This document shows, piece after piece, positions 1 through 9,525 of a DNA stretch of 21,744 nucleotides. Below the pieces are notes generated by a model. That model saw nothing but the letters and a program-made list of their open reading frames with translations. It had not been told where the DNA came from and made no database searches. Where the stretch lies: assembly GCA_002633005.1 (NCBI GenBank), contig NMRA01000388.1:350293-372036 (forward strand), given 5' to 3'. Position 1 is the stretch's first letter, and the number at the start of each line of letters is the position of its first letter. Position numbers and translations under genes: made by a program. The stretch is from Phoronis australis (taxonomy: Eukaryota; Phoronida; Phoronidae).

Positions 1-183
1 TTCCATTTTTCTCTACGATGTCTACTTTTTGAGTTATTTGAGATTTACTGATAACGCTGTTCCTTTGTTGAACGCTCTTGCTGCATTCAGGTTGGTTTAG
101 CTTCAATTGAACTAGACTGCAGCCTATTTCTTAATGATTTATGACATCTAAATTCGTCATATGAATGTTGTGATGTTGTTCAT

Positions 184-402
184 CATCGCCACCAACATCA
201 TCATATTCGTCATCATCGTCATCATCTTCGTCATCATCTCCGTCTTTTCCTTAATTTCGCCAAGTGTCGCTCAAGACTAGCCTTTTTCTTACTGATTTCG
301 GACTCCTACGTTCGTCATGTGTATGTTATTAACTTCTTTTGTTCATCCTCACCACCATCTTCGTCATATTCGTCATCTTCGTCATCATCTTTATCGTCAT
401 CT
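184..402. repeat. Paired CAT/CGT-rich tracts (example pair)
   Basis: Tracts of catcatcgtc-like triplets at 184-237 and 346-402 lie about 160 bp apart. Similar pairs occur at 1405-1455/1571-1640, 2626-2683/2786-2842 and 5666-5727/5830-5891, each followed by aatttcgccaag. The constant spacing indicates an old internal duplication of ~160 bp in the repeat unit. Confidence 0.75.
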
Positions 403-446
403 TTTTGGTTAATTTCGCCAAGGTTCGCTCCTCGTAGCGCTTTCAT

Positions 447-474
447 TACTTGGCGAAATAAATTTCGCCAAGTA
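447..474. repeat. Short fold-back at the alpha copy 1 boundary
   Basis: Arms tacttggcgaaat and atttcgccaagta pair perfectly over 13 bp around a 2-base loop. A diverged version lies near 5952-5980 before beta copy 2. Alpha copy 2 lacks it. Confidence 0.75.
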
Positions 475-581
475 TATTGCTCTGACACTATGTTTGTTTT
501 TTTTTTGTTTTTTTTTTTTGTTTGTTCGCACGATACAGGTCGCAATTTTCGTTTGATCAACACGAAATTTACACATAACAC

Positions 582-597
582 GTACTTCCGGAAGTAC
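582..597. promoter_or_regulatory. ETS-type palindrome in alpha copies
   Basis: gtacttccggaagtac is a perfect 16-bp palindrome made of two head-to-head ETS cores (GGAA). It is present unchanged at 1795-1810 and 4840-4855 and absent from beta copies. Confidence 0.5.
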
Positions 598-785
598 TGG
601 AAGCCTATTGTTTTTGGTCAAAATCGGATCCAAGATGGCGGCTGTGGCGGCCATTTTGTTTCCATTTAAAGGTTCAAATGCTTATGGAGGCTACAATTTT
701 TTACGTAAAAGGCTAAGAATCGGCACAGTAAATGGACCGGAAGTTTGCTACAAGTATGCCAGAAATTGTTTACTTCCGGTTAAAG

Positions 786-859
786 ATGGCGGAAATATCG
801 GCGATCGCGCATGCGCACCTCGATTTAAGCCTAAAAACGTTTTCTCCTGTAGAGGGCGC
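786..859. promoter_or_regulatory. YY1-, NRF1- and CTCF-like motif block (example copy)
   Basis: atggcgg (786-792), 14 bp, gcgcatgcgc (807-816), 29 bp, cctgtagagggcgc (846-859). The block recurs with the same spacing, within one base, at 1999-2072, 3156-3228, 5044-5117 and 21605-21678, and at 6303-6355 without the YY1-like site. The 14-mer fits the published CTCF consensus CCASYAGRKGGCRS at 13 of 14 places here. The call is by motif match only; binding is not shown. Confidence 0.5.
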
Positions 860-932
860 ATTATCAGACCAATTCCTTTGAATTTTTACAGGTATTAGTT
901 TCTTATGATATGCTATTATACAAAACCAAAAA

Positions 933-958
933 ACCGGAAGTTGCTTTCAAGATGGCGG
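933..958 (+). promoter_or_regulatory. ETS-YY1 motif pair (example copy)
   Basis: accggaagt (933-941) is followed after exactly 10 bp by atggcgg (952-958). The same pair with the same spacing is at 2146-2171, 3302-3327 and 6429-6454. In alpha copy 3 only the ETS half is intact, and in the relic at 7216 only the YY1 half. Confidence 0.45.
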
Positions 959-1732
959 ATCTGGCGCATGTTGACCCATTTTCAGTCGTGCTGGAGTGCG
1001 ATTTTAAACGGGATGAGAAAGAGACGTGATTTTTTGCATGTGGATTCTTTGAAGTATGTTCTTTCAAATGGCCTGTAACAATTTTTTTCTCAGACTTACC
1101 GTTTTCGAGTTATTTGACTTTGAATTTCTTAAAAAAACCGCAAAATTTCATTTTTTTCGAAAAATTTACGGAATTAGGCGATACCATCAGTTTAGATAGA
1201 ATTTTGAACGGGCTTTCAGAAGATGGTTTCCATTTTTCGCTAGGACGTCTACTTTTTGAGTTATTAGAGATTATGTGATAACGCTGCTCCTTTGTTGAGC
1301 GCTCTTGCTGCATTCAGGTTGGTTTAGCTTCTATTGAACTAGACTGTAGCCTATTTCTTAATGATTTATGACATCTAAATTCGTCATATGAATGTTATGA
1401 TGTTCTTCATCATGGCCACCACCATCATCATATTCGTCATCTTCGTCATCATTTCCGACGTCGTCTTTTCTTCAGATAATTTCGCCAAGTATCTCTCAAG
1501 ACTGTAGCCTATTTCTTAGTGATTTCTGACCTCTACGTTCATTATATGAATGATATCATACCTAGGGTTGTCCATTATCGCCACCATCGTCGTCATAGCT
1601 GTCTTCTTCGTCATCATCTCTGTCGTCGTCCTTTCTCGCCCTCTCGAACGTGTTTTTTTTTGGTTAATTTCGCCAAGTTTCGCTCCTCAGAGCGCTTTCA
1701 TGTTGTTTGTTACCCCAACAGCATTAAAAATT

Positions 1733-2889
1733 GGTTGTTCGCACGATACAGGTCGCAATTTTCGTCCGATCATCACGAAATTTACACATAACACGTACTT
1801 CCGGAAGTACTGGAAGCCTATTGTTTTTCGTCAAAATCGGATTCAAGATGGCGGCTGTGGCGGCCATTTTGTTTCCATTTAAAGGTTCAAATGCTTCTGG
1901 AGGCTACAATTTTTTACGTACAGAGCTGAAAATCGGAACAAGAAGTGGACTGGTTGTGCGCTACATGTATACCGGAAATTGTTTACTTCCGGTTTAAGAT
2001 GGCGGATATATCAGTGATCGCGCATGCGCACCTCGATTTTGGACTAATAACGTTTCCTCCTGTACAGGGCGCATTATGGGGCCAATTCCTTCGAAGTTTT
2101 ACGGATATTAGTTTTTTGTGACATGCTATTATATCAACCCAAGAAACCGGAAGTTGCTTTCAAGATGGCGGATCCGGCGCATGTTGACCCATTTTCAGTC
2201 GTGCTGGAGTGCGATTTTAAACGGGAAAAGAAAAAGACTTGATTTTTTGCATGTAGATTCTTTGAAGTATTATCTTTCAAATGGCCTCTAACAATTTTTT
2301 TCTCAGACTTACCGTTTTCGAGTTATTTGAGTTTGAATTTCTTAAAAAAAACGCAAAATTTCATTTTTTTCGAAAAATTTACGGAATTAGGCGATACCAT
2401 CACTTTAGATAGAACTTTGAACGGGCTTTCAGAGGATGCTTTCCATTTTTCTCTACGACGTCTACGTTTTGAGTTATTTGAGATTTTCTGATAACGCTGT
2501 TCCTTTGTTGAGCGCTCTTGCTGCATTCAGGTTGGTTTAGCTTCAATTGAACTAGACTGCAGCCTATTTCTTAATGATTTATGACATCTAAATTCGTCAT
2601 ATGAATGTTGTGATGTTGTTCATCATCGCCACCAACATCATCATATTCGTCATCATCGTCATCATCTTCGTCATCATCTCCGTCTTTTCCTTAATTTCGC
2701 GAAGTGTCGCTCAAGACAAGCCTTTTTCTTACTGATTTCGGACTCCTACGTTCCTCATGTGTATGTTATTAACTTCTTTTGTTCATCCTCGCCACCATCT
2801 TCGTCATATTAGTCATCTTCGTCATCATCTTTATCGTCATCTTTTTGGTTAATTTCGCCAAGGTTCGCTCCTCGGAGCGCTTTCATTTT
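1733..2889 (+). repeat. Alpha repeat copy 2 (~1.16 kb)
   Basis: Tandem copy of the preceding unit, about 1212 bp downstream by matching anchor points (ttccattttt at 1228 and 2441). It lacks the T-run before the conserved start and lacks the fold-back seen in copy 1. The motifs are the ETS palindrome 1795-1810, YY1-like 1848-1854, 1999-2005 and 2165-2171, NRF1-like 2020-2029, and accggaagt 2146-2154. The CTCF-like 14-mer at 2059-2072 has one extra mismatch. Identity to copy 1 is high by eye, which suggests fairly recent amplification. Confidence 0.85.
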
Positions 2890-3740
2890 GTTTGTTCGCT
2901 CTCTACAGGTCGCAATTCTGGTCCGATTTTTACGAAATTTGCACACAACATGTAGATCGTGAATCACTGAAAAGTTATTGTTTTTGGTCATGATCGGATA
3001 CAAAATGGCGGACGTGGCGGCCATTTTGTATCCGATTTCTCAGTCAAAAACTCGTAGAGGCCGCATTTTTCGACCTACATGGCTGAAAATCGGTACCAAT
3101 ATATTAGAACGCATGTGCTACAAATGTGCAGAAAATCGTTGACTTCTGGTTAAAGATGGCGGAAATATTGAACGTGGCGCATGCGCACCCGAAATATGGC
3201 TAAAAACGTTTTCTCCTGTAGAGGGCGCAATTGCAAACCAATCACTTTCAAACTGGTCACGTGTTTGTTGAGTTTAATAAGCTTTTATAAAAAATTATTG
3301 AACCGGAAGTCACCTTCCATATGGCGGCTGTGGGGCATGTTCACACGGTTTCAATCGCTCTGATGTCGCATTTTTTATGGGAAGAGCAAATGACGTGAAT
3401 TTTTGCATGTGGATTCCTTGAAGTATGGCCTTTCAAAAAGCCTGCGAGAGCGTATTTCTCAGACTTACCGTTTTCGAGTTATTTGACTTTGAATTTCAAA
3501 AAAAAAAACGGCAAATTTTCAATTTTCTCGAAAAATTTTTGAATTTTTGCCAAACTACCACTTTAGATAGAGACTTGAAAGGGCTTTCAGAAGATATTTT
3601 CCATTTTACGCTACGACGTCTACTTTTTGAATTAATCGAGATTTTCGGATACCGTTGTTCCTTCGGTCACGTATGCACGCAGCTGACTGGCTTTCAGTTC
3701 ACTTTGTTTTGGTTATGTCTGCACAAGTTAACAGAGAGTT
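2890..3740 (+). repeat. Beta repeat copy 1
   Basis: Related to alpha at both ends but distinct in the middle. It begins gtttgttcgc at 2890 and then has a long fold-back (2993-3036) where alpha has only an imperfect one. Conserved motifs are YY1-like 3005-3011, 3156-3162 and 3321-3327, NRF1-like 3177-3186, CTCF-like 3215-3228, a gtcacgtg E-box at 3256-3263 and accggaagt at 3302-3310. The distal end matches alpha again near 3470-3640 and then runs into gamma-type sequence. Short plus-strand frames in it are interrupted in sister copies. Confidence 0.8.
2993..3036. repeat. Perfect 17-bp-arm fold-back in beta copies
   Basis: The arm atcggatacaaaatggc and its exact complement flank a 10-base GC-rich loop. 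The structure is identical at 6119-6162 and 21442-21485. Alpha copies have an imperfect version. The YY1-like core lies at the arm/loop boundary, with its mirror image in the other arm. Confidence 0.85.
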
Positions 3741-4690
3741 GTGACCCAGACTGACCAAGCCAGCACTTTCCTTTTGCAAAGCATGCCTCGTCTGTAATGT
3801 TGCGCCATCTATTGTTCTTTATTGTAGTTGATTGTTTGCTCTGTCAAAGTACGTAGAGTTGTGGACGGGCTTTCAGAAGATATTTTACATTTTGCGCTAC
3901 ATCGTCTACTTTTGAATTATTCGAGATTTTCGGATACCGTTGTTCCTTCGGTCACACGCAGCTGGCTGGCTTTCAGCCCACTTTGTTTTGGTTATGCCTA
4001 GTTGACCCAGACTAACCCAGCCAGCACTGTCCTACTGCAGAATGGACCGTCATGTTGCGCCATCTATTGTTCTTTATTGTAGTTGATTGTATGCTCTCTG
4101 TTTGATTTCTTCGCTAGTCACATGAATGTTATCGTGTTTGCCAAACTACCACTTTAGCTAGAGATTTGAACGGGCTTTCATCCTTTAATGTAGTTGACTG
4201 TATGCTCTCATTTTTGAATTTTTGCCAAACTACCACTTTAGATAGAGATTTGAACGGGCTTTCAGATGATATTTTCCATTTTGCGCTACGACGTCTACTT
4301 TTCGAATTATTCGAGATTTTCTGATACCGTTGTTCCTATGCAAGCGCGCAGGTGGCTGGCTTTCAGTCCACTTTGTTTTGGTTATGCCTAGTTGACCCAG
4401 AGTGACCCAGCCAGCATTGTCCTACTGTGGCTGAATAGCGCTCTGTAGACTGTACAATTTCAGGCCAAATACTTATTGTAAACATGACTTTGCTTTGCAG
4501 ACTGTCACATTGCGCCACCTATTTTAGAATGTGGGAAAAGACATGGCCCGTCCGCCATGTTGCGCCATCTATTGTTCTTTATTGTAGTTGATTGTATGCT
4601 CTCTATTTGATTTCTTCGCTAGTCACATGAATGTTATGGTGTTTGCCAAACTACCACTTTAGATGAAGTTTCGAACGTCAATTTGATTTC
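3740..4690 (+). repeat. Gamma unit array with shuffled alpha/beta tails
   Basis: This segment contains several incomplete copies of one unit plus truncated alpha/beta tails. The gamma unit carries gcgccatctattg (3802, 4057 and 4562, with a variant at 4512) followed by a T-rich stretch and the phrase gtagttgattgtatgctct. The phrase gccaaactaccacttta recurs near 4140, 4222 and 4643, and the tail cttttcgaattattcgag near 4300. The arrangement looks like repeated unequal exchange or template switching. There is no supported coding region. Confidence 0.7.
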
Positions 4691-4769
4691 TTCGCTAGTC
4701 ATATGTATGATATCGTGTTCATCGTCTTTTCGATTAATTCCGCCAAGTGTCGCTCCTCCGAGTGCTCTC

Positions 4770-6000
4770 GTTTTTTTGTTTGTTCGCACGATACAGGTCG
4801 CAATTTGTGTCCGATCATCACGAAATTTACACACAACACGTACTTCCGGAAGTACTGGAAGCTTTTTGTTTTTCGTCAAAATCGGATCCAAGATGGCGGC
4901 TGTGGCGTCCGTTTTGTTTCCATTTAAAGGTTCAAATGCTTCTGGAGGCTACAATTTTTTACGTAAAAGGCTAAGAATCGGCACAGTAAATAGACCGGAA
5001 GTTTGCTACAAACATACCGGAAATTGTTTACTTCCTGCTAAAGATGGCGGAAATATCGGCGATCGCGCATGCGCACCTCGATTTTGGCCTACAAACGTTT
5101 TCTCCTCTAGAGGGCGCATTATCAAACCAATTCCTTCGAATTTTTACAGCTATTAGTTTCTTATAACATGCTATTATACTCAGCCGAAAAACCGGAAGTT
5201 ACTTTCAAGATGACGGATCTGGTGCATGTTGACCCATTTTCAGTCGTCTGGGGTGCGATTTTAAACAGGAAGAGAAAAAGATGTGATTTTTTGCATGTAG
5301 ATTCTTTGATGTATAATCTTTCAAATGGTTTCAAGCAATTTTTTCTCAGACTTACCGTTTTCGAGTTATTTGACTTTGAATTTCTTAAAAAAAACGCAAA
5401 ATTTCATTTTTTTTCGAAAAATTTACGGAATTAGGAGATACCATCAGTTTAGATAGAATTTTGAACGGGCTTTCAGAAGATGTTTTCCATTTTTCGCTAG
5501 GACGTCTACTTTTCGAGTTATTTGAGATTTTCTGATAACGCTGTTCCTTTGTTGAGCGCTCTTGCTGCATTGATGTTGGTTTATCTTCTTTTGAACTAGA
5601 CTGTAGCCCATTTCTTATTGATTTATGACATTTAAGTTCATCATATGAATGTTGAGATGTTGTTCATCATCGCCACCACCATCATCATATTCGTCATCAT
5701 CTTCGTCATCATCTCCGTCGTTCTCTTTTCCGTTAATTTCGCCAAGTGTTGCTCAAGACTGTAGCCTTTTTCTTACTGATTTCGGACTTCTACGTTCGTC
5801 ATGTGTATGTTATTATTACTTCTTTTGTTCATCCTCGCCACCATCGTCGTCATATTCGTCATCTTCGTCATCATCTTTATCGTCATCTTTTTGGTTAATT
5901 TCGCCAAGGTTCGCTCCTCGGAGTGCTTTCATTAATTCTTTTGTTCATTTTTTACTTTGCGGAATTCTTCCGCCAAGTATGTTGGTCTGACAGCAAGTTT
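4770..6000 (+). repeat. Alpha repeat copy 3
   Basis: Third alpha copy, starting with a short T-run and gtttgttcgc at 4778. Motifs are the ETS palindrome 4840-4855, YY1-like 4893-4899 and 5044-5050, NRF1-like 5065-5074, CTCF-like 5104-5117 and accggaagt 5191-5199. The final YY1-like site is mutated (gatgacgg at about 5210). A plus-strand open frame spans 4683-5156 (157 codons), but the same frame is broken in copy 2 and no domain is recognised, so it is treated as chance. Two CAT/CGT tracts (5666-5727 and 5830-5891) end the unit. Confidence 0.85.
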
Positions 6001-6835
6001 TTTTTTTCTTTTTTTGTTTGTTCGCACTCTACAGGTCGCAATTTTTGTCCGATTTTCACGAAATTTTCACACGACGTGTAAATCTGAAAGTCCTAGAAGC
6101 GTATTGTTTTTGGTCATGATCGGATACAAAATGGCGGACGTGGCGGCCATTTTGTATCCGATTTCACAGTCAAATACTCGTAGAGGCCGCATTTATCGAC
6201 CTACATTGCTGAAAATCGGTTCGAATACACTAGAACGCATGTGCTACAATTGTGCAGAAAATCGTCAACGTTCAAATAAAGATAACGGAAATATTGGACG
6301 TGGCGCATGCGCACCCCGAAATATGACTAAAAACGTTTTCTCCTGTAGAAGGCGCATTTGCAAACCAATCACTTTCAAACTGGTCAAGTGTTTGTTGAGT
6401 TTAATAAGCTTTTATAAAAAATTATTGAACCGGAAGTCACTTTCAAGATGGCGGCTGTGGCGCATGTTCACACGATTTCAATCGCTCTGGTGTCACATTT
6501 TTAACGGGAAGAGTAAATGACGTGAATTTTTGCATGTGGATTCCTTGAAGTATGGCCTTTCAAAAAGTCTGCGAGAGCGTATTTCTCAGAATTACCGTTT
6601 TCGAGTTATTTGACTTTGAATTTCAAAAAAACGGCAAATTTTCAATTTTCTCGAAAAATTTTTGGATTTTTGCCAAACTACCACTTAAGATAGAATTTTG
6701 AACGGGCTTTCAGAAGATATTTTCCATTTTGCGCTACAACATCTACTTTTGAATTATTCGAGATTTTCGGATACCGTTGTTCGGCTTTCAGTTCACTTTG
6801 TTTTGGTTATGTCTGTACATGTTAACAGAGAGTTG
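6000..6835 (+). repeat. Beta repeat copy 2
   Basis: Second beta copy, with a T-run before gtttgttcgc at 6016 and the full 17-bp-arm fold-back at 6119-6162. YY1-like sites are at 6131-6137 and 6448-6454, and the middle one is lost (aagataacgg near 6280). NRF1-like 6303-6312 and accggaagt 6429-6437 are intact; the CTCF-like 14-mer at 6342-6355 has an extra mismatch and the E-box has decayed to gtcaagtg. A 187-codon open frame (5957-6520) has no recognisable domain and is broken in copies 1 and 3. About 30 bp present in beta copy 1 near 3660 are deleted near 6780. Confidence 0.8.
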
Positions 6836-7125
6836 TGACCCCGACTGACCCTACTAGCACTGTCGTACTGTAGACTGGAATTCCAGGCCAAATACTAATG
6901 TAAACATAACTTTGCTCTGCAGACTGTCACATAGTGCCACCTATTTTGGATTGTGGGAACAAAGCATGGCTCGTCCGTCATGTTGCGCCATCTATTGTTC
7001 TTTATTGCAGTTGATTGTATGGTCTGTCAAATTAGGTACATTTTGCGCTACGACGTCTACTTTGTCATGTTGCGCCATCTATTGTTCTTTATTGTAGTTG
7101 ATTGTATGCTCTCAATTTGATTTCT
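6836..7125 (+). repeat. Gamma unit, second cluster
   Basis: Matches 4395-4630, including the shared phrase aggccaaatact and the variant core agtgccacctatttt. Two copies of gcgccatctattg (6985-6997 and 7072-7084) lie 87 bp apart, so part of the unit is duplicated in tandem. A 61-codon plus frame here simply reads through that duplication and repeats its own peptide; it is not a gene. Confidence 0.7.
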
Positions 7126-7139
7126 TCGCTATTCACATG

Positions 7140-7560
7140 AATGTTATCGTGATATTCATAATTGCCGCCTTGATCAGCTTTATAAAAGTTTGTTTAACCC
7201 GACGTTACTTTCAAGATGGCGGCTCTGTCTTCTTTTCATTCATTTTCAATCGTTCTGGTAACACATTTTTAACGGAAAGAGCAAATGACGTGACTTTTTG
7301 CATGTGGATTCATTGACGTATGTTCTTTCAAACGTTCTGCTATAAAGTTTTTCTCCCACTTACCGTTATTTGACTTTGAATTGTAAAACAAAAACGCAAA
7401 ATTTCAATTTTTTCGAAACAATTCTTCGTTTAACGAATAATTAATGTGTTGGCGGTTTCCAGAATTCATGTGCTATTGTTTGCTTCCAAGGATTTTCCAT
7501 TTTTGTATTAGATTTGTTATTTCGAATTATTCGGAATTTTAGGATGACGCTGCTGCTTTG
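7140..7560 (+). repeat. Truncated, diverged alpha/beta relic
   Basis: Contains the distal core: a degraded ETS-like motif, intact YY1-like atggcgg at 7216-7222, then gacgtgactttttgcatg, ttgactttgaatt and an A-rich stretch in the same order as in alpha and beta. The 5' two-thirds of the unit is missing. It marks the right limit of clear similarity to the array. Confidence 0.65.
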
Positions 7561-7605
7561 TCGACATTCACATACAATTTCAAGTTCCACAAGTCTATCT
7601 TTTTC

Positions 7606-8270
7606 CGTCATGATCACATTCAATTCAGATTCATGTGGGCTGCAATTTTGTACCAACGCGGTTGACGATCTGTGAAGACAAAAGAAAGTTTATAGTTTTT
7701 TCTTTTGCGCATGAATGATCTAATCGATTTACTGATTATTTTTTTGATTCAAAACTACCAGAAAATCCTTCAAGCTGGGTGATGTTTCACATCTGTTGGA
7801 GATGAGCGTGATTTGGTGGCGATCATGATTACTCAATACAATTATACCGGACAATCGTATCCATGGGTGCAGTTTCAAAAAATAAGGAAGAGGTCGATTT
7901 GAAGAAAAAAGGAGAGCAATAAGTTTAAGGCATCACACCTGGAAGATGCTGTTTGTACCTTTTTTGGTACATTACACCCTGATCATGGTCCATCTGTGAC
8001 GTTAGCTACGACGTGGTTTGTTGACACATAAAAGTTGGTACAGGAAGTCGTTGTAAGCACTGTGGTGATGGCATACTGCAAATGTGTGCGAGAAATGCCT
8101 CATGTCACAAAAAATGTTTCCGTTTCTATCATATTTTGTTGTTACAACTAAATTGTGTTAACTCGCAACTTGTGTTTTGTCGTCATGATCAGATTCCATT
8201 CAGATTCATATACGTCCCTGTTTTGTACATACGCTATTGAGAACTGTGAAGACAATAGAAAAAAGAAAAT
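7606..8270 (+). repeat. Diverged direct repeat pair about 575 bp apart
   Basis: The segment 7606-7690 is repeated imperfectly at 8181-8270. Both begin cgtcatgatca, share a central cattcagattcat-like stretch and end with ctgtgaagacaa. Identity is roughly 70% by eye. The ~490 bp between them shows no coding feature. This may be an old tandem duplication related distantly to the cgtcaaaatcgg segment of the alpha/beta repeats. Confidence 0.45.
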
Positions 8271-8279
8271 AAATAGTAA

Positions 8280-8825
8280 GTAATATTTTTATTAGATAGA
8301 TTCAACTATATTAATACACAGCAACGTAAAATAAGATGCAAACATTACATAGATAACATATCATCGTCTCATAGTGAAAGTGGCAAAGGTAGGAACATAC
8401 ATGTTCATCTACTAGGCGAAGGAATTAGAAGGATGAATCCATCAGTGGTGATAGTATACCTCAAACATATTGAACTTTTCTTCCTCAGTCCTTTCTTATA
8501 TTCTTGTCTGCTCGCACTTATAAAAATCAGGGTTTTCTAGACACGCAGTATAACCTTTGGTATTAAAAATAATCAGGAAAGATTTGCTCAACTATTTGAA
8601 TGGAACAGAGTAATTGCCCAAAGCCAAAACTGTCAATTCGCAAGTTGACTCGCATGCTGGTGTATAAAATGCGCATTTTCTACGTGGTGCAACTCACAAG
8701 GTTCGGTAATTTGACCATAGGTCAGATAAAGTTTGACGGAGTGATGTTTCATGGACTTTGCTAAATAGTTCCGTTTGGCATTACTCATCTGGAGTCGTCT
8801 CAAAACTGCACACTTGAATCCCAAT
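8280..8825. other. Gene-free AT-rich stretch
   Basis: No recognisable gene, RNA or repeat. The only open frames are short (63 codons or less) with no domain. Confidence 0.5.
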
Positions 8826-9525
8826 AAACAGTGAGTGCCAGAATAACGAATTTCTGGAGCGTTCGCTTAATATTTCTCTGATTATCTTCAACGGAGCCGG
8901 GCATCGACAAAGGCTTGCTGTAGGTGTACATATATTGTAGCTTTAGTGTTTTCGATTGACGTACTCAGAATCTAATAAACACTTTTGCGTTTGTCCATAT
9001 AACGCGAACACCCGGTTGAACAGTGGGTGCCAAAATAACGAATTTCTGGAGCGTTCGTTTAATATTTCTCTGATTATCTTCTGAACGGAGCCGGGCATCG
9101 ACAAAAGCTTCCTGTAGGTGTCCATATATTGTAGCTTTAGTGTCTTCGATTGACGTACCCAGAATCTAATAAACACTTTTGCGTTTGTCCATATAACGCG
9201 AACACCCGGTTGAACAGTGGGTGCCAAAATAACGAATTTCTGGAGCGTTCGTTTAATATTTCTCTGATTATCTTCAACGGAGCCGGCATCGACAAAGGCT
9301 TCCTGTAGGTGTCCATATATTGCAGCTTTAGTGTTTTCGATTGACGTACCCAGAATCTAATAAACACTTTTGCGTTTGTCCATTTAACGCGAACACCCGG
9401 TTTTAGATCATGCCATTATTTCAAAAGGCTTTCTGTAGAAGTCCTAAATGCTCCCTGTAGGTGTCCATATCCTGTACGTGCACTCTTGTGGGTTGACGTA
9501 GGTAGAATGTGAGGCACATTTTTGC
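8826..9525 (+). repeat. 193-bp tandem repeat, three clear copies plus a decayed fourth
   Basis: The anchor aataacgaatttctggagcg occurs at 8842, 9034 and 9228, giving periods of 192 and 194 bp. Copies run about 8826-9017, 9018-9211 and 9212-9402, and differ by a few substitutions and 1-2 base indels. A decayed fourth copy (about 9420-9525) keeps tgtaggtgtccatat and gttgacgta. Minus-strand frames of 76-94 codons inside it just repeat the monomer translation and are not taken as genes. The function is unknown; a short satellite or an internal tandem of a non-autonomous element is possible. Confidence 0.9.

Larger units (their letters stand above)
1..480 (+). repeat. Distal part of an alpha repeat, cut by the window edge
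   Basis: The first ~165 bases match the distal part of the alpha copies at 1228-1400 and 2441-2600 almost base for base, including the stretch reading ttgctgcattcagg. The rest is two CAT/CGT-rich tracts, each followed by a motif reading aatttcgccaag. This is therefore the right-hand part of an alpha unit whose left part lies outside the window. Open frames here, such as an acidic D/E-rich one on the minus strand, come from the CAT/CGT triplets and are not treated as genes. Confidence 0.8.
490..1735 (+). repeat. Alpha repeat copy 1 (~1.2 kb)
   Basis: Full alpha copy. It starts in a T-rich run (about 495-519) followed by gtttgttcgc at 520, and repeats in the same orientation near 1733 and 4778. 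The core (520-1230) contains an ETS-type palindrome at 582-597, YY1-like atggcgg at 635-641, 786-792 and 952-958, an NRF1-like gcgcatgcgc at 807-816, a CTCF-like 14-mer at 846-859 and accggaagt at 933-941. The distal part holds A/T-rich segments and CAT/CGT tracts. A retroposon or other mobile element later amplified in tandem is possible, but no enzyme is encoded. Confidence 0.85.

Noticed and set aside
315-654. Acidic or serine-rich open frames over the CAT/CGT tracts
   Set aside because: They are direct translations of triplet-rich simple sequence and recur wherever the tract occurs.
660-700. Possible polymerase III B box (ggttcaaatgc) in alpha copies
   Set aside because: It matches only in part, there is no A box at the right distance, and beta lacks it, so a tRNA-derived SINE head is not supported.
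4683-6520. Plus-strand open frames of 157 and 187 codons inside alpha copy 3 and beta copy 2
   Set aside because: The corresponding frames are broken in sister copies, no domain is recognised, and the conserved bases follow the regulatory-type motifs and not codon positions. They are best explained as chance frames in repeats.
8943-9367. Minus-strand frames of 94 and 76 codons in the 193-bp repeat
   Set aside because: The peptides repeat with the satellite monomer and the period is not reliably a multiple of three (192 and 194), so the frame is not maintained.
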